DNA from: Earliella scabrosa
Lineage: Eukaryota; Basidiomycota; Agaricomycetes; Polyporales; Polyporaceae
Assembly: GCA_022605405.1 (NCBI GenBank)
Contig: JABYQQ010000007.1
Coordinates: 1,984,001 to 2,048,000 of the forward strand
Direction: 5' to 3'
DNA length: 64,000 nt
Part shown: positions 10,733-21,017 of the stretch, piece by piece
How positions within the stretch are numbered: position 1 is the first letter of the stretch
Layout of the letters: every line of letters starts with the position of its first letter
Position numbers and translations under genes: made by a program
The notes under the pieces: generated by a model
Databases searched by the model: none
The model's input: only the letters and a program-made list of their open reading frames with translations
Told to the model about the DNA's origin: nothing

Positions 10733-11202
10733 ACTCGATATAAACTCGGCGCCTCGGGTGTGTTCAAATAGTGCTCGGTCATCTCATGTATCTACGTAGT
10801 GCCTTGATGAAGAACGAAGGGAGTCGGTTCGCTAACCGTCGACGACTCCTCCACGCCCCCGATCTGGATCTTGGGTGTGGCGTAACCACCAGTCTACTGC
10901 GCACGCAAGGTCTCAAGCGCCGTATATCTATACATAGACCGCTCAGGAACGCTCAGTACGGAGAATCGACGACGCAAGGCGGAAAGATGGTTGCCCAAGT
11001 TGTGGAGTCAGACCGCGGAGCAGTCGGATGGCTGAAAGGCACGGGGTCGGCCCTGGTCGGCATACGAGAGCACCAGTAGATGATATTATAACAGTGGAGT
11101 ATTACAGTACAGAGCGTGGCGACATTAAGAACGGGTGACGATGGGCAGGAAGGTACAGACACTTTACGATTGGGCGAGAGGATACAAAGGAGGTGGGCGG
11201 GA
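10733..11202. other. intergenic between convergent genes
   Basis: 470 bp between the stop of the gene at 9240-10732 and the stop of the leftward gene at 11203-12219. Open frames here are not coding-like. Nothing else recognised. Confidence 0.4.
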
Positions 11203-12219
11203 CTACGTAGTGCTAGCGGCTAACGCGCGGCGCAACCGACGCTCCGCGGAGCGAGCATCATTGATGCAGGCGTGAAGGTGGGTGTTCTGCGAGAGGCGTC
11301 AGTTGAAATGGCGTGATGCAGGCGAAATGAAGGGACGCACTTCATCTTGAAGGCCATCCTGGACAGCGAATACCTTCACAAGCTAGTAGACGTCATTGTG
11401 AGCTCCCTCAATCACATGCACGACAACGCACGATGGCTGAATAGAACTGTGCGCGTCCTACAAGTTGCTCATGGGGGTAGAAGGCCATGAAAAGTTCGGC
11501 CAGCGACGAAAGGATCTTGCGAAGAGCGGTACTTTGCTTGCGTACCTGTAATTCATGAATACGACGTCACGACGTTTAGGTCTGCACCGACCTCAACCAC
11601 GGTCATCCGCTTGAGGCGGGGGTCGTGCGGAAGATACAATATGGTCACACCCCATTCACGATAGCTAGCAATAGTTAGCAGCAGAGGATGGATGAGAGTG
11701 TCATGATTAGACGCACAAGTGCATCCCTGTCGCCGTGAACTCGCAGACCTGGGCACCGCTTGAGCGGTCTACCTTGACCCGCCGCGCGCGACTCTAACGA
11801 TAAGATGAATACGGACGCGCTCAGTGCAGAGCGATAGCACATACCTCGCGTGTCACCGCACGGATTGTGAAACGGCGGTGGTGTGGGCTAGGCGGACGTA
11901 CCCTGGAGGGATCGTCGCGGACTGATGATGGAGATTAGCCATGACAGCACAGATCGCCTTAGAGACCAGCACTGAACACTCACTACGGACGATCAGTGCC
12001 TCGAGCTGGATGGAGCTCTGGCCTGCCTTCGCAAGCTCGCTGAAGAGCTTGCGGACACCTGCAAACGGTAAGGAACTTGGCGAGGAGGAGATGTGAGGTA
12101 CGCACGATAGAGATAGGTCAGAGGAGCACTCGACATGTGGGGAATAGTGGAGGAGTGGGCCTTCGAGGGGGGCGGATGTCGGTCGAGAATATGACGCGGA
12201 TTGCGGGTTTGAGGGCCAT
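11203..12219 (-). CDS. family-3 protein, copy a (unknown function)
   Basis: Not recognised. Many tiny exons read leftward from ATG 12219: ALKPAIRVIFSTDIRPLEG and PLLHYSPHVECSSD; VRKLFSELAKAGQSSIQLEA; RFTIRAVTRE joined to SRARRVKVDRSSGAQVCEF; LLLTIASYREWGVTILYL and DPRLKRMTVVEVGADLNVV; ALRKILSSLAELFMAFYPHE; LVKVFAVQDGLQDE; and a last helix ARSAERRLRRALAASTT ending TAG 11203. The N-terminal half looks like alternating strands, the C-terminal half is helical. The same plan, with partly matching motifs (LLxxYxPH near the start, a charged second strand region, a helical tail), appears in the leftward gene at 19811-20829, so I place both in one family. That pairing is supported by position as well as weak sequence similarity. 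Exon limits in the middle (11.76-12.0 kb) are uncertain. Confidence 0.5.
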
Positions 12220-12994
12220 AATGCAAGCCACCAGTAGCGACGAAGAGCCGTCAGAAAGCAGGACGAAACAGTCTACAGATCAAGAGTAGAACGCATGCGG
12301 TGGCCATGAAGTTGGTGATCAAGTCACTTCCCCCTCGGAAGGGCGTTAGGTTAGAGTCCGAGACGTGCCACGTGCCATGTGCCAGGGCACGCGAGCGCCA
12401 CGTTGGCCCTCAGTTCGCACTCCCTTCTCTAGTCCCGCTGGCTCCCGTACCTCTCCCTCCTCTGGTCCCGCCCTCTCCGCTCGACACGAGTTGATGTCAA
12501 CCGCACCGCCTCAATCTTAGCGATGGGGCTCACGAGCTCTGATTGTATTCGCAGCAAGTACCGGGCCGACTTGAAGATGGATCGTGTCTGTCAGTGCGTA
12601 CGCGATTGTCAATCCTGCAGTACTCATGACGAATCGCACAATCTCCCATGCAGGCTCCACCGTACAAGCAGCTGTCCTCGGTAGTAGAGGACCTCTGTCG
12701 ATCTCTCTAGCATGCTCGAGTGTGTGCATGAAAGGTAAGGTCGGAGTGGTACACGTTGGCGTTCGTCGGGTACGTTTCGCCCTCTCCTATTGTTCGTGCG
12801 CCGAAACCGAATCCCGGGGCTATGTCATGCTGATGCACGAGGGGCCAACTCCGGCTGTACCTTTGTCTACAGCACTACGGGTCACTGTTGACCCTCATAG
12901 CCTGCGAGCGCCAAGTGTCTCCTCAAGATTCTACTCCATCTCTCGGTGTCTCCAACTTCCGCCGACGAACCTCTACCTCTGCGACTCCCCATCG
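12220..12994. promoter_or_regulatory. divergent intergenic region with CACGTG box
   Basis: 775 bp between a leftward and a rightward gene. It contains a stretch at about 12361-12400 with CCACGTG and nested GTGCC/GGCAC inverted repeats. A 195-codon rightward frame starting at 12584 has no coding character until it enters the next gene. No gene called. Confidence 0.35.
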
Positions 12995-14716
12995 ATGGCA
13001 CCACCAGAAACCGACCAGCCTCAGTCCGCCTCGTCGCAGACCATCCTCACGACGAGTCGAACTCCTCCGGACCCTATCCGGTTGCGGAACAACCTACCAG
13101 CTAGGAGCGTAGAGGACTCGACCGTCCGCGCGGCCAGAAGGGAGGAGGTATGTCGTCCACCGCGTTCCTAGTGCTATACGAACTTACCGCAGATTAACAT
13201 TATAGGACGATGTACCACTGCCTGCGAGGCCTGCCGTCAGTGATACAATGCTTTATGACCCTTGCATGCGAGCTGAGCTGTTGCGTAGCTCTCCTGCGAC
13301 GCTCCTCCACGCTCTTGGACTTTAGACAGCAACCTCGGTGTCATTGCGCATCTTCTGTCCCTCCCTCGTGAGCAGTCAGGACGTGGATCAAACGTTCGAT
13401 CATCCCCTGCCCCCATCTCGACTGGCCTCAAAGGTGCCCCTGCCTCTCATCCGAATACTTCGGCGTACTCTCTCATGAAGGTGATGGCCCTTCGTACGAG
13501 CATTATGACAGTGTGTATCCGAGTGGTGCCATTTCACTGGCGTTGAGGCCTCATCTTTGTTGGTGTCTTCAGGTCACGCCTTCCTCGAAGGATGGCGTAC
13601 TACTTGTCGACGACCGGATAGATGAGCGGAATCTCCGCGCGCTGATCATGAAGGCTTTGACATGTACGTGTCTCGCTCTGTTTGCATCTGGCTATCTGAC
13701 GTCCATCCTGTGCAAACCATCAGGGCTGTTAGAACGTGAATGCCTCAGCGTCCAAAACACCTATGTCGTATTCGTTGGCGACGACCCTCATGGCCCTCCG
13801 GTAAGCATTTATGATTGCGCGTCGAACGACGTTGATACCATTCACAACAGCAGGACATGTCGAAGTGTCCTGCGCTTCCTGCGAGTGTTATATGGGATCT
13901 TGCCAACGAGCTCGTCATGGACGCCTTCTACAGCAGCGAAGAGTTTGATGATTTCATGTTTCATTCAGGGAAGTTCATACCGAGGGGGTACGGCAGCAGC
14001 AGATATGCTCGCCTTTGGGCGCTGTTCGCCATGATAGTGATTGGTGCGTGCCTACGGGTGCTTGTAGAGGTGTCCCATATGTAGTTCCGTCTCTATGACG
14101 TCGCACTTTTCATCCTCTGGAGGTTTTTTTGGCGCGTCGCCCTTTCCGACTGTAGTAGTGTTGTAATCATATAGCATCGTTGCTCTCTCTATGTATTTAC
14201 CTCCCGCTGAAGGCAAATCGTGCCCCGGCCCGAGTGAGGGCTCCGAGTGCCGAGGATCTGGTCTCGAGAGGCGCTGGGAATGCGAGAGGCGCCGCGGTGT
14301 GGGCATGCCACTTATTATTCCACCCTCTAGATTCCGATTCGTCCCTTGCACTCCCATCTCAGCCTATTCTGTATGAATGTGAGCTCTTCTGTATGCCTTC
14401 GCGACATTTGGACTGTTTCTTTTTCAGCCCACTGCAACTTCGATGCAGTTTCCGTCTTCGGGCCGACGCCAGTGGCCGAATTCGAGGACACCGCAGGGAC
14501 ACGTCGTCGCCGGCGTGTTGGCCCATGCAACACACAACGTGGTCCTCGGTGAGATGAGTTATGTAGAAGCGCGATCTCCGAGTGATCCTCTGACCGCTCG
14601 CTTGTCAGCATGGTGATGCCGACGCAACTCTCGTCCGCATCACGTCCTCATGGCCTCCTCATCTCGCGGCCTTCGTACTGGCTCAGTTCGTGTCTGAACT
14701 ATATGGACATTGCTAG
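12995..14716 (+). CDS. unknown protein, possibly two adjacent genes
   Basis: Not recognised. Coding-like exons follow one another rightward from ATG 12995: a Ser/Pro-rich start ending RAARREE; DDVPLPARPAVSDTMLYD; NLGVIAHLLSLPREQSGRG; KDGVLLVDDRIDERNLRALI; LLERECLSVQNTYVVFVGDD; then SVIWDLANELVMDAFYSSEE and FMFHSGKFIPRGYGSSRYAR. After a gap the series resumes with GHVVAGVLAHATHNVVL and ends DATLVRITSSWPPHLAAFVL and FVSELYGHC at TAG 14716. The exon linking 14.05 and 14.2 kb is unclear, so the 3' part (from about 14180) could be a separate gene. The central VVFVGDD and FYSSEEFDDF segments look globular. It sits between a family-3 and a family-1 gene; the second block of the island lacks it. Confidence 0.4.
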
Positions 14717-14976
14717 TACGCTGCCCGAAGACAAACGATACTCTGGCACGACTGAGTAGGCCATTAGGAAATACAGGACGTCTTCGCTTGGGGATCGTGG
14801 GTTGAGTGTACACGTGTATGCTTTACACGCACAACCTCATGGCAGATGGGACAGGAGCCGAAGGACAAAGGTACTGAAGAGCATATCAATCCCCCAGACG
14901 AGACTGCTGAAGTTGTGAGCATCTCGTTCGCGATTTTCCCGCTCGCGCTTTTCACTGACGTCTCGTTCCATCTCCC

Positions 14977-16239
14977 ATGGCTTACATTCCAACCCTCGTA
15001 CCCTTGGATGACGCGCTCAATATTGTCGATAATATTAAAGCTTTCAACGCTAGCCTTGCTGTCGATATGCAAATCAACATAGTCTTGTATGTGCACAATT
15101 TTGCTGTAGTGTCGTATTGACCTCGATTGGACTAGATATATGGATCTACACGGGTTTCCTCAATCCCCGTGGAGATGGCACGACGCCGCGTCTCGCATTC
15201 TTCCCAGGAAAAATCTCCACTATCGCTTCTCAGCTCTGGACGATGTTCGCGCTGCTATCGTCGCCGTGCGAGAAGCTGGAGGTCTTGCCGCTCTCATCCC
15301 TCGATTGCAACGATACGCGCAACTTCGCCAACAGCTGTCTGTGGCCTTTGGTGACTTGGTACGCGACCGTCATACCATATTTTATATGTGCTGACCGTCT
15401 CCCAGGTCCGCTCCTTCAGCGTAACGACCGAGGTGCTCAGTCTGCCCGACGAGAAGTGTTGCAAAATTCAAGGCATCATCTTTTCGGTGCGGTCTGTCCT
15501 TGACGGTGTCCGTCGTGATGAAGGCATTGTTCACGGCCTCTTGGAGGAGTGGTGGGACTGCGTGGACTACCTCGAGCGTGCGTCGGTGCGTGATTCGTTC
15601 CTTGTCGCGTGTGATCCATAGTCTGGGGTCTCATGCGATGTCATAGGGCCACATGCAGGTTGCCCTCCAATCTTTCCGGCAGCGTGCTCCTCAGGACGAG
15701 AACATCGTATCTGCTCGTGCTACGCTCGATCAGCTTAAGGCTCTGTGGGACGCTCGTCTTCAGGTCATGAGAGCGAACCTCGACGAAGCCGCGCGTGTAG
15801 CCCATACGTTGCAGACCGGCGCTCGAGTTGAGGTTCCACGCGCAAGGCTGGACACGCTGCTGGAGCCGTTGAAGCATATCAGCGAAGCCCTTCGATCTCA
15901 ACAGGAAGTACAAGCCCAGTATCTCGCTGATCTCACAGTAAGTCCGACAACGCAGCTGGGGACTCTGAAGGCGGCTCACGACATTCTAGCACATCTTAGT
16001 CTTCGGTACCAAGTCGCCACAATACTTGCCAGCAGATCATCACGGTGCGCAAGTGAGCGTCGAGAGGCTTCGCACAGCATGCTTCAAGTTTGAAGAGATG
16101 CGGGACTTGATCAACGACATGAGAAGGGTGAGCTACGATCGTTATCTGCTGAGAAAGCCAGCTGACAGTCATATGATAGCTCAACTCCGTTCAGCAAAAC
16201 CTGGACGAGTTGCGGGTGGAGCTGACCTCGGCTGAGTAG
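14977..16239 (+). CDS. family-1 helical protein, copy b
   Basis: Not recognised by name; paralogue of the proteins at 4364-5640 and 21018-22227. About 340 residues. Exon 1 (ATG 14977) reads LDDALNIVDNIKAFNASLAV; exon 2, after a GTATGT..TAG intron, reads GFPQSPWRWHDAASRILPRK and VRAAIVAVREAGGLAALIPR; later exons give VTTEVLSLPDEKCCKIQG, LLEEWWDCVDYLERAS, TLDQLKALWDARLQVMRANL, LEPLKHISEALRSQQEVQAQ and RLRTACFKFEEMRDLINDMR, ending VQQNLDELRVELTSAE at TAG 16239. Almost entirely helical, rich in Leu/Ala/Arg/Glu, with no membrane span. The short exon 1 followed by a Q-x(1,3)-W motif is shared with its relatives. An exon around 15950-16080 has two possible frames. Likely a scaffold or oligomerising protein, but that is inference only. 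Confidence 0.6.
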
Positions 16240-16559
16240 CTGGTCTGCCCAGTCTAGCGTGGAATGTCTCAGACGGACGCGGTTTTTTGCCCTGTGATGG
16301 GTTTTTCCCCGCGCTGTTCTGTGCGTTGAGCCACGCTCGCGATCTTGTATTTGTCGTCTGAGGACCTGTTGTTGCTTCCTGTGTATTTTATTCCGTGCTG
16401 TATGTGTAATCAGCTGTGTCGGAGCGGCAGTATTGACAGAGGAGTGACAGAGGACGAATCCAGCCACACAGGGGTGGGTTCGGAGCGAGTCGGTCCGAGT
16501 CGTTTGTCGTGTACGGGGTGGTAGGCGCTAGTGGCCTTTCCTCCCTTCCTGCTCCCTCC

Positions 16560-17985
16560 TCATGACGTGACAACCGACCTCGTTCTCCAGGCTCCTATCC
16601 TCTCTCCCTCTTCCGCGCTCTCTATGCTCGACGATCTAATTTGCGGCCGCATACGGGCACCTCGTCGCAATCTCCGTGTCAACGTCCTCATCTCACCACT
16701 CCCGATTTACAATCGAGTCCGGCACGGTTCGGTGACCGACACGACGATACACCGTCCGAGGTGAGTGCCGTTATGGGTGCGCCCATGCATGACGAGGGGG
16801 ATGAGGCGAGTACGATGCACCGGAATGTCTGGCGAGTCGACCCCGCTCCTCGTCGTCACGACGAGGGAGACGTCGGTGCCGAGGCTGAGGACATCGTATC
16901 CTCATCCCGCTCGTTGCTGGTCCATGCTGTTCAATCTCTGACGGATCGGTCTTGACAGGTGCTGGTCAGACATCTGCAAGGCCCGGGGGCTCTGTGAAAG
17001 CCTGCATTCGGCGACCGATTTGCAATCGGGCGCGGCGAAGGCGTCTCGCCGCAGCCACGGGTGAGTCTTGGTTGGGGGTTGGCATGCGCGAGCTAGACGG
17101 GCTGGGTAGATCCGGTGCACCAGAACGCCTGACAAGTCGACTTAGCTCTCTCGTCATCACGACGAGGGAGACGTCGGTGTCGAGGCTGAGGGGCGCCGTC
17201 GATCGACTTATCCCGCCAGTGCGTAGCGGATGCGCAGCTCCGGCGTATCTGTTCGACTTCTGACTTCGTCTCGTATCTTTGCAGCCGTTGGTGACTGACC
17301 TACGCAGCGCAGGTGGCGTCTCGGGCGGGGCTGAACAGTGTCTGCGGCCAATTCGCGTTCGCAAGCGGCGCAGACGTCTCGTCACCTCTGGTTTGGATCG
17401 CACGGTGAGTGACCCTCCTCTACGTGGACGGGCTGGATGGACGCGGCGCCTCAGAATGGTGGTGGGTCGGCCCCGCTCTCTCGTCGTCACGACAAGGGAG
17501 ATGTCGGTGCCGAGGCTGGCTGTATGTTCATCCCGCTCGTACCCAGTCTATGCTGTTCGACGGCTCACGCACGGGTCTTGACAGGTGCTAAAAGCGTCCG
17601 CACGACTGTGCGGGGCTTGAGGGTTCGTGAAGCCGACCGATTCGCAATCGGGAGCGGCGAAGGCGTCTTGCCGCGGCTATGGGTGAGTCTTCACTATACT
17701 CGCGAAGGGTTGGCGGTTGGCATGCGCGTTCTAGACGGACTGGGTGGATTTGGGGCACCAGAACGTCTGGCGAGTCCATCCAGCTCTCTCGTCACGATGA
17801 GGGAGACGTCGGTACCGAGGCTGAGGGGAGCCGACCACCTATCCCGCTAGTGCCTGGTGTATGCCTCGGTTCCGCGTATCTGTTCGACTTCTGACATTTG
17901 TCTCTCTACAGCCGCGGGAGATCGACCTACGCAGCGCAGGTGGACGGTATTTGTGGCGCATTCGAACTCGCCAGTGACGCAGGTT
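16560..17985 (+). repeat. left copy of modular direct repeat (alternating ~300-bp units)
   Basis: Four units in two types alternate here. Splice-like borders recur: GTGAGT at 16761, 17061, 17405 and 17683, and YAG at 16958, 17284, 17584 and 17911. Type-A spacers end TTGACAG (198 and 180 bp); type-B spacers end TTTGCAG/TCTACAG (224 and 229 bp); the short blocks between are 98-120 bp and share CGATTYGCAATCGGG. Every spacer carries a copy of CGTCACGACGAGGGAGACGT or a close variant. Reading across the short blocks meets stop codons, so this is not a working gene. The copy opens with TCATGACGTGACAACCGACC, as does the right copy at 28102. Confidence 0.8.
16848..16866. repeat. short perfect inverted repeat inside the unit
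   Basis: CCTCGTCGT and ACGACGAGG flank a single C, giving 9-bp arms. Degenerate versions recur once per unit at about 17150, 17480 and 17795 and in the right array at about 28363 and 28665. Confidence 0.7.
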
Positions 17986-18095
17986 CAGCCCACTTTTGAT
18001 CTTCCGCTTACGATTGTTGGCAACTCGCCCTGTTCTGCACACATTCATAACACGGTGTATTTCCATGCCCGCACTGCACCCGCTACTCGTTTCCG

Positions 18096-19343
18096 CTATG
18101 CTGTTGGACCCGCCCTCTTCCCCTTCCCTTCCCGCCCTCTTCCCCTTCCCTTCCCGCTCTTTTTCTCCGTCTTCGTCTCCTTTGAGCTTGACGGACGTCT
18201 CTGCCGACTGCGATAGACTCCGTACGTTGTCTTCTTCACCCAACTCGGATACCTGTTCTTCAACATGAATAGTCTTCGTTCAGGATTTGACGGTTGACAG
18301 TCGCCGACCTTGAGAGTAACCCATCTGTGTGCCAGGTCTGTTACCCACATTCTGCTAGTCTCCCCAGGGAAGTGGTGGATGTAGATGTTATCCACGTCGT
18401 GCTCCAACGACGACGGCGGACTGTCCAGACGAAAGGGGCCACACGTAGCGAACCACACCGTCTCGCTTCCGGTTTGGCGGATAGCTCGACTGCTCTGGTA
18501 TGCGTCCCATTGCCGTTCGCGTTCCCATGCGGCGAATGTAGGGTGAGTAATGGCAGGGACGTCGCGAACGTTTACGGCATCGAACAGAGGGTTTGCCTCG
18601 GTCGAGTCCGGAGCCGTTGGTTGTCCCGATCTTACGGATCGGGATCTCGTGGGAGATCTGTGGACCGACGTTGGAACGACGTTGGTTACGCCCTGAGCGC
18701 AGGCTCCCATGGCGGTGTTGTCTGGAAATGTAATGGTGCAGGGAGGATCGACATAGAAGGGATGTCCTGTCTCGGCCCGAGTTGGACGTTCGGCGGTGGT
18801 TGGAGGTAATGCGACTTGGACAACGGCAGGAGGGTTATCAACGCGCGCGACCTGGGTACTCGTTGGAGAGTTGAGTGGTGACTCCAACCGTGCCCTCTCT
18901 ACGACGAGAAAGGGTGAGAGGATGTTTTGAGATGGCGCTGTCATGAATCCGGCCGATTCCATAGAAGTCGTCATCGCGCCAGGCCCGATGTCGAGGGTAG
19001 TCGTAGTCGTGTAATGTTCCAGTTCTGCGGCGATGTCCAAAGGTTCTACCACCGCGTGGTCGACGAACGGCATCATCGCATACTCCATAAACAGGCATGT
19101 GTCCTGCTCGTCACAAGGTGGGACTGCTTGAGAGGCGAAGCCGCTCAGTCGAGGGTGAGTATTCCGCGCTGTGCATGTGCAAGTTGAGCTCTAGTGCTCA
19201 TGCCACCCAGAGATGCTTTACTCACCAGGTAAGTTGATGACATGTCCCTGCTCTACTGGCCTCTCCATTACTTTGTCGTCAAGCAACAATACGCGCATCA
19301 GCTCCTTATGGTCGGAACTGCCGTCCTCCTTCGAGTTGTGCAT
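18096..19343 (-). CDS. family-2 protein, copy b, with the shared C-terminal domain
   Basis: Not recognised; paralogue of the protein at 6240-7323. Exon 1 runs from ATG 19343 (HNSKEDGSSDHKELMRVLLL) to a GTGAGT donor at about 19225. A main exon from about 19115 carries EYAMMPFVDHAVVEPLDIAA, a Ser/Thr/Pro-rich middle, and the conserved domain: SETVWFA, DNIYIHHFPGETSRMWVTDL, RRLFMLKNRYPSWVKK and TTYGVYRSRQRR. The tail is a Lys/Gly/Arg-rich run ending GKRAGPTA at 18096, derived from CCCTTCCC-type repeats on the other strand, so the last 30 residues may be an over-read past an unseen splice site. Total about 370 residues. It lies at the border of the left repeat array and runs toward it. The basic tail after a compact domain suggests nuclear or nucleic-acid work, but this is only inference. 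Confidence 0.55.
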
Positions 19344-19810
19344 GGTGAATGTCAACAAGAACTGCGCAGACGCGGTAGAGGGTCAAAGATACCGCTCGTG
19401 ATGACTACAAGAGTCGACCACTTACAGAGAGTAGGGTCGAGACAATGATGAGGGATAAGGGGCAATCGTGTAGCCAGCGATAAGCAGTAATATCGGCATG
19501 AGTAAAAGTTGTTCATTCAACGATCCAACTCCGCCGTCATGTGCCGAGAGGATTCGTGCACCCCCGACGTCGATGGACGCTCATCGGGTGTATGATTCCC
19601 GTGGTCCGTGATCCCCAGCGTGTTATTCATATTTTATTGCGAGGCGTGTTCACAACGACGGGGGACTGCGTCAAGTTCAACAGTGAGATGGATTGCTAAT
19701 ACGAGAGATGGTAGGATATGACACTTTGTAAGTGAGAAGAGAGCATGTATGAAAGCAGGAAGTCAACAACTTCGAATACGCAGTCCTTCGTTTGCCAAGC
19801 TAACAACTGT
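19344..19810. other. intergenic, nothing recognised
   Basis: 470 bp between two leftward island genes. It should contain the promoter of the gene at 18096-19343. Open frames are short and not coding-like. Confidence 0.35.
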
Positions 19811-20829
19811 TCAGAGAGTCTGCGACGCCTTGTCAACTGTCTTGGCCTGTGGATGTTGGGGGTCAGAATGGACTTAGAGCGGCGTGTAGGACTGGTCACA
19901 CCTTAGGGGCATCAAACTGGATCTGGTCAACGATGACTGCATTGAGTTGGTCTTGGAGCTCGCGCTGCTGGTGTGCTTGACGAGACTTCGCCTCGCCGAG
20001 AATACGGGCACATTCGGCCCAATCAACCATGCTCTCGAACTCCACGGACAGCCGAGAAACCCATCCAAGAGCAGTCTCATTGTATACAGTGATCTCAACT
20101 GAGCGGCTGGCCTATGGCGATATCATCAGTCTTGGGTCGCTATGCCTGCAATAGAGAACGTGTACTAACCTCAAGACAGCCGAATTTCGCAAATCCGTCT
20201 AGAACAGCAGAGAGAACAACTGTCCTACGTTCGTCCGACTTGCAAACGAGGATGCCGTCTGAAAATCAGCGATCTGAGCATATTGGTCGCCACACGATTA
20301 GAAGCAAGCATACGCACAAACATCCGGAAGAGTCTCAGGCAAGAGTTCTGCTATCACGACCTTCCCCCGAGCCCCAGCAAAACGAGAGGTACCGTCAGGA
20401 CGGAACTCTTCGAACTTGACATCGCCATGCTCAGTGGCAAAAGCGATGTACGGTTCGTCACTGCACATAGGTGACCATGAGTACCGAACGACACACGTTA
20501 ACACGAAGAGACAAACTCACGACGGCATCGATCCCGTTGTCGTGAGTTTGTCTATATAGCACGGCGAGTAGAAGCGTAGCGTTCGAAGACTGCAGGTGAG
20601 GGGCGTATTCCACGAGCAGATGCATCTCGCTGACGATTAGTACTGGGGTAGCACAAAGCAACGATCTGGAAGCGCCGGAGCCGTCATGCCTGAAGCGCTC
20701 GAGTCTCGTGGGAAGACAGGCAGGAGGGCTGCTGCGCAGGCATGACGGGACAACCGTTCCACGTTCAACCACTGCCAGCCTGGGCGTCGATTCTCTTGCT
20801 CTCTCTCCGCCTTGGTGATATGATCTCAT
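19811..20829 (-). CDS. family-3 protein, copy b (unknown function)
   Basis: Not recognised. Read leftward from ATG 20829: a basic N-terminus, then TPVLIVSEMHLLVEYAPHLQ and ATLLLAVLYRQTHDNGIDAV; after a GTGAGT..CAG intron, EPYIAFATEHGDVKFEEFRP and GKVVIAELLPETLPDV; then DERRTVVLSAVLDGFAKFG; then VEITVYNETALGWVSRLSVE, EFESMVDWAECARILGEAKS and QQRELQDQLNAVIVDQIQFD; and a short last exon KTVDKASQTL ending TGA 19811. The first half looks like beta strands with a charged surface, the tail is a long helix. It resembles the gene at 11203-12219 in plan and start motif. It is divergent from the family-1 gene at 21018 with only 188 bp between start codons, so the two probably share a promoter. Confidence 0.55.
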
Positions 20830-21017
20830 CACTCACAGCTGGCCGAACTCTACGATTAACTATAGTCAAGAAATGCAGACCACATCGCAGGAGGATTGGC
20901 TGTGGTACGGACAAAGCAATCAACGGCTGAAAATCGGCAATGGCAAGTGGCACTTTCTCGTTTATGTAGATATATGTCCCTTTTCGCCATCCATGTCCTG
21001 TCTTCCCTCGTCTCAAG
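20830..21017. promoter_or_regulatory. short bidirectional promoter, family-3/family-1 pair
   Basis: Only 188 bp separate two divergent ATG codons, which makes a shared control region likely. No TATA box stands out on either side. Confidence 0.4.

Noticed and set aside
16952..17263. A 103-codon protein repeated identically at 28465-28776
   Set aside because: The identity simply follows from the near-identical DNA repeats; the frame crosses splice-like borders and has no protein-like composition.
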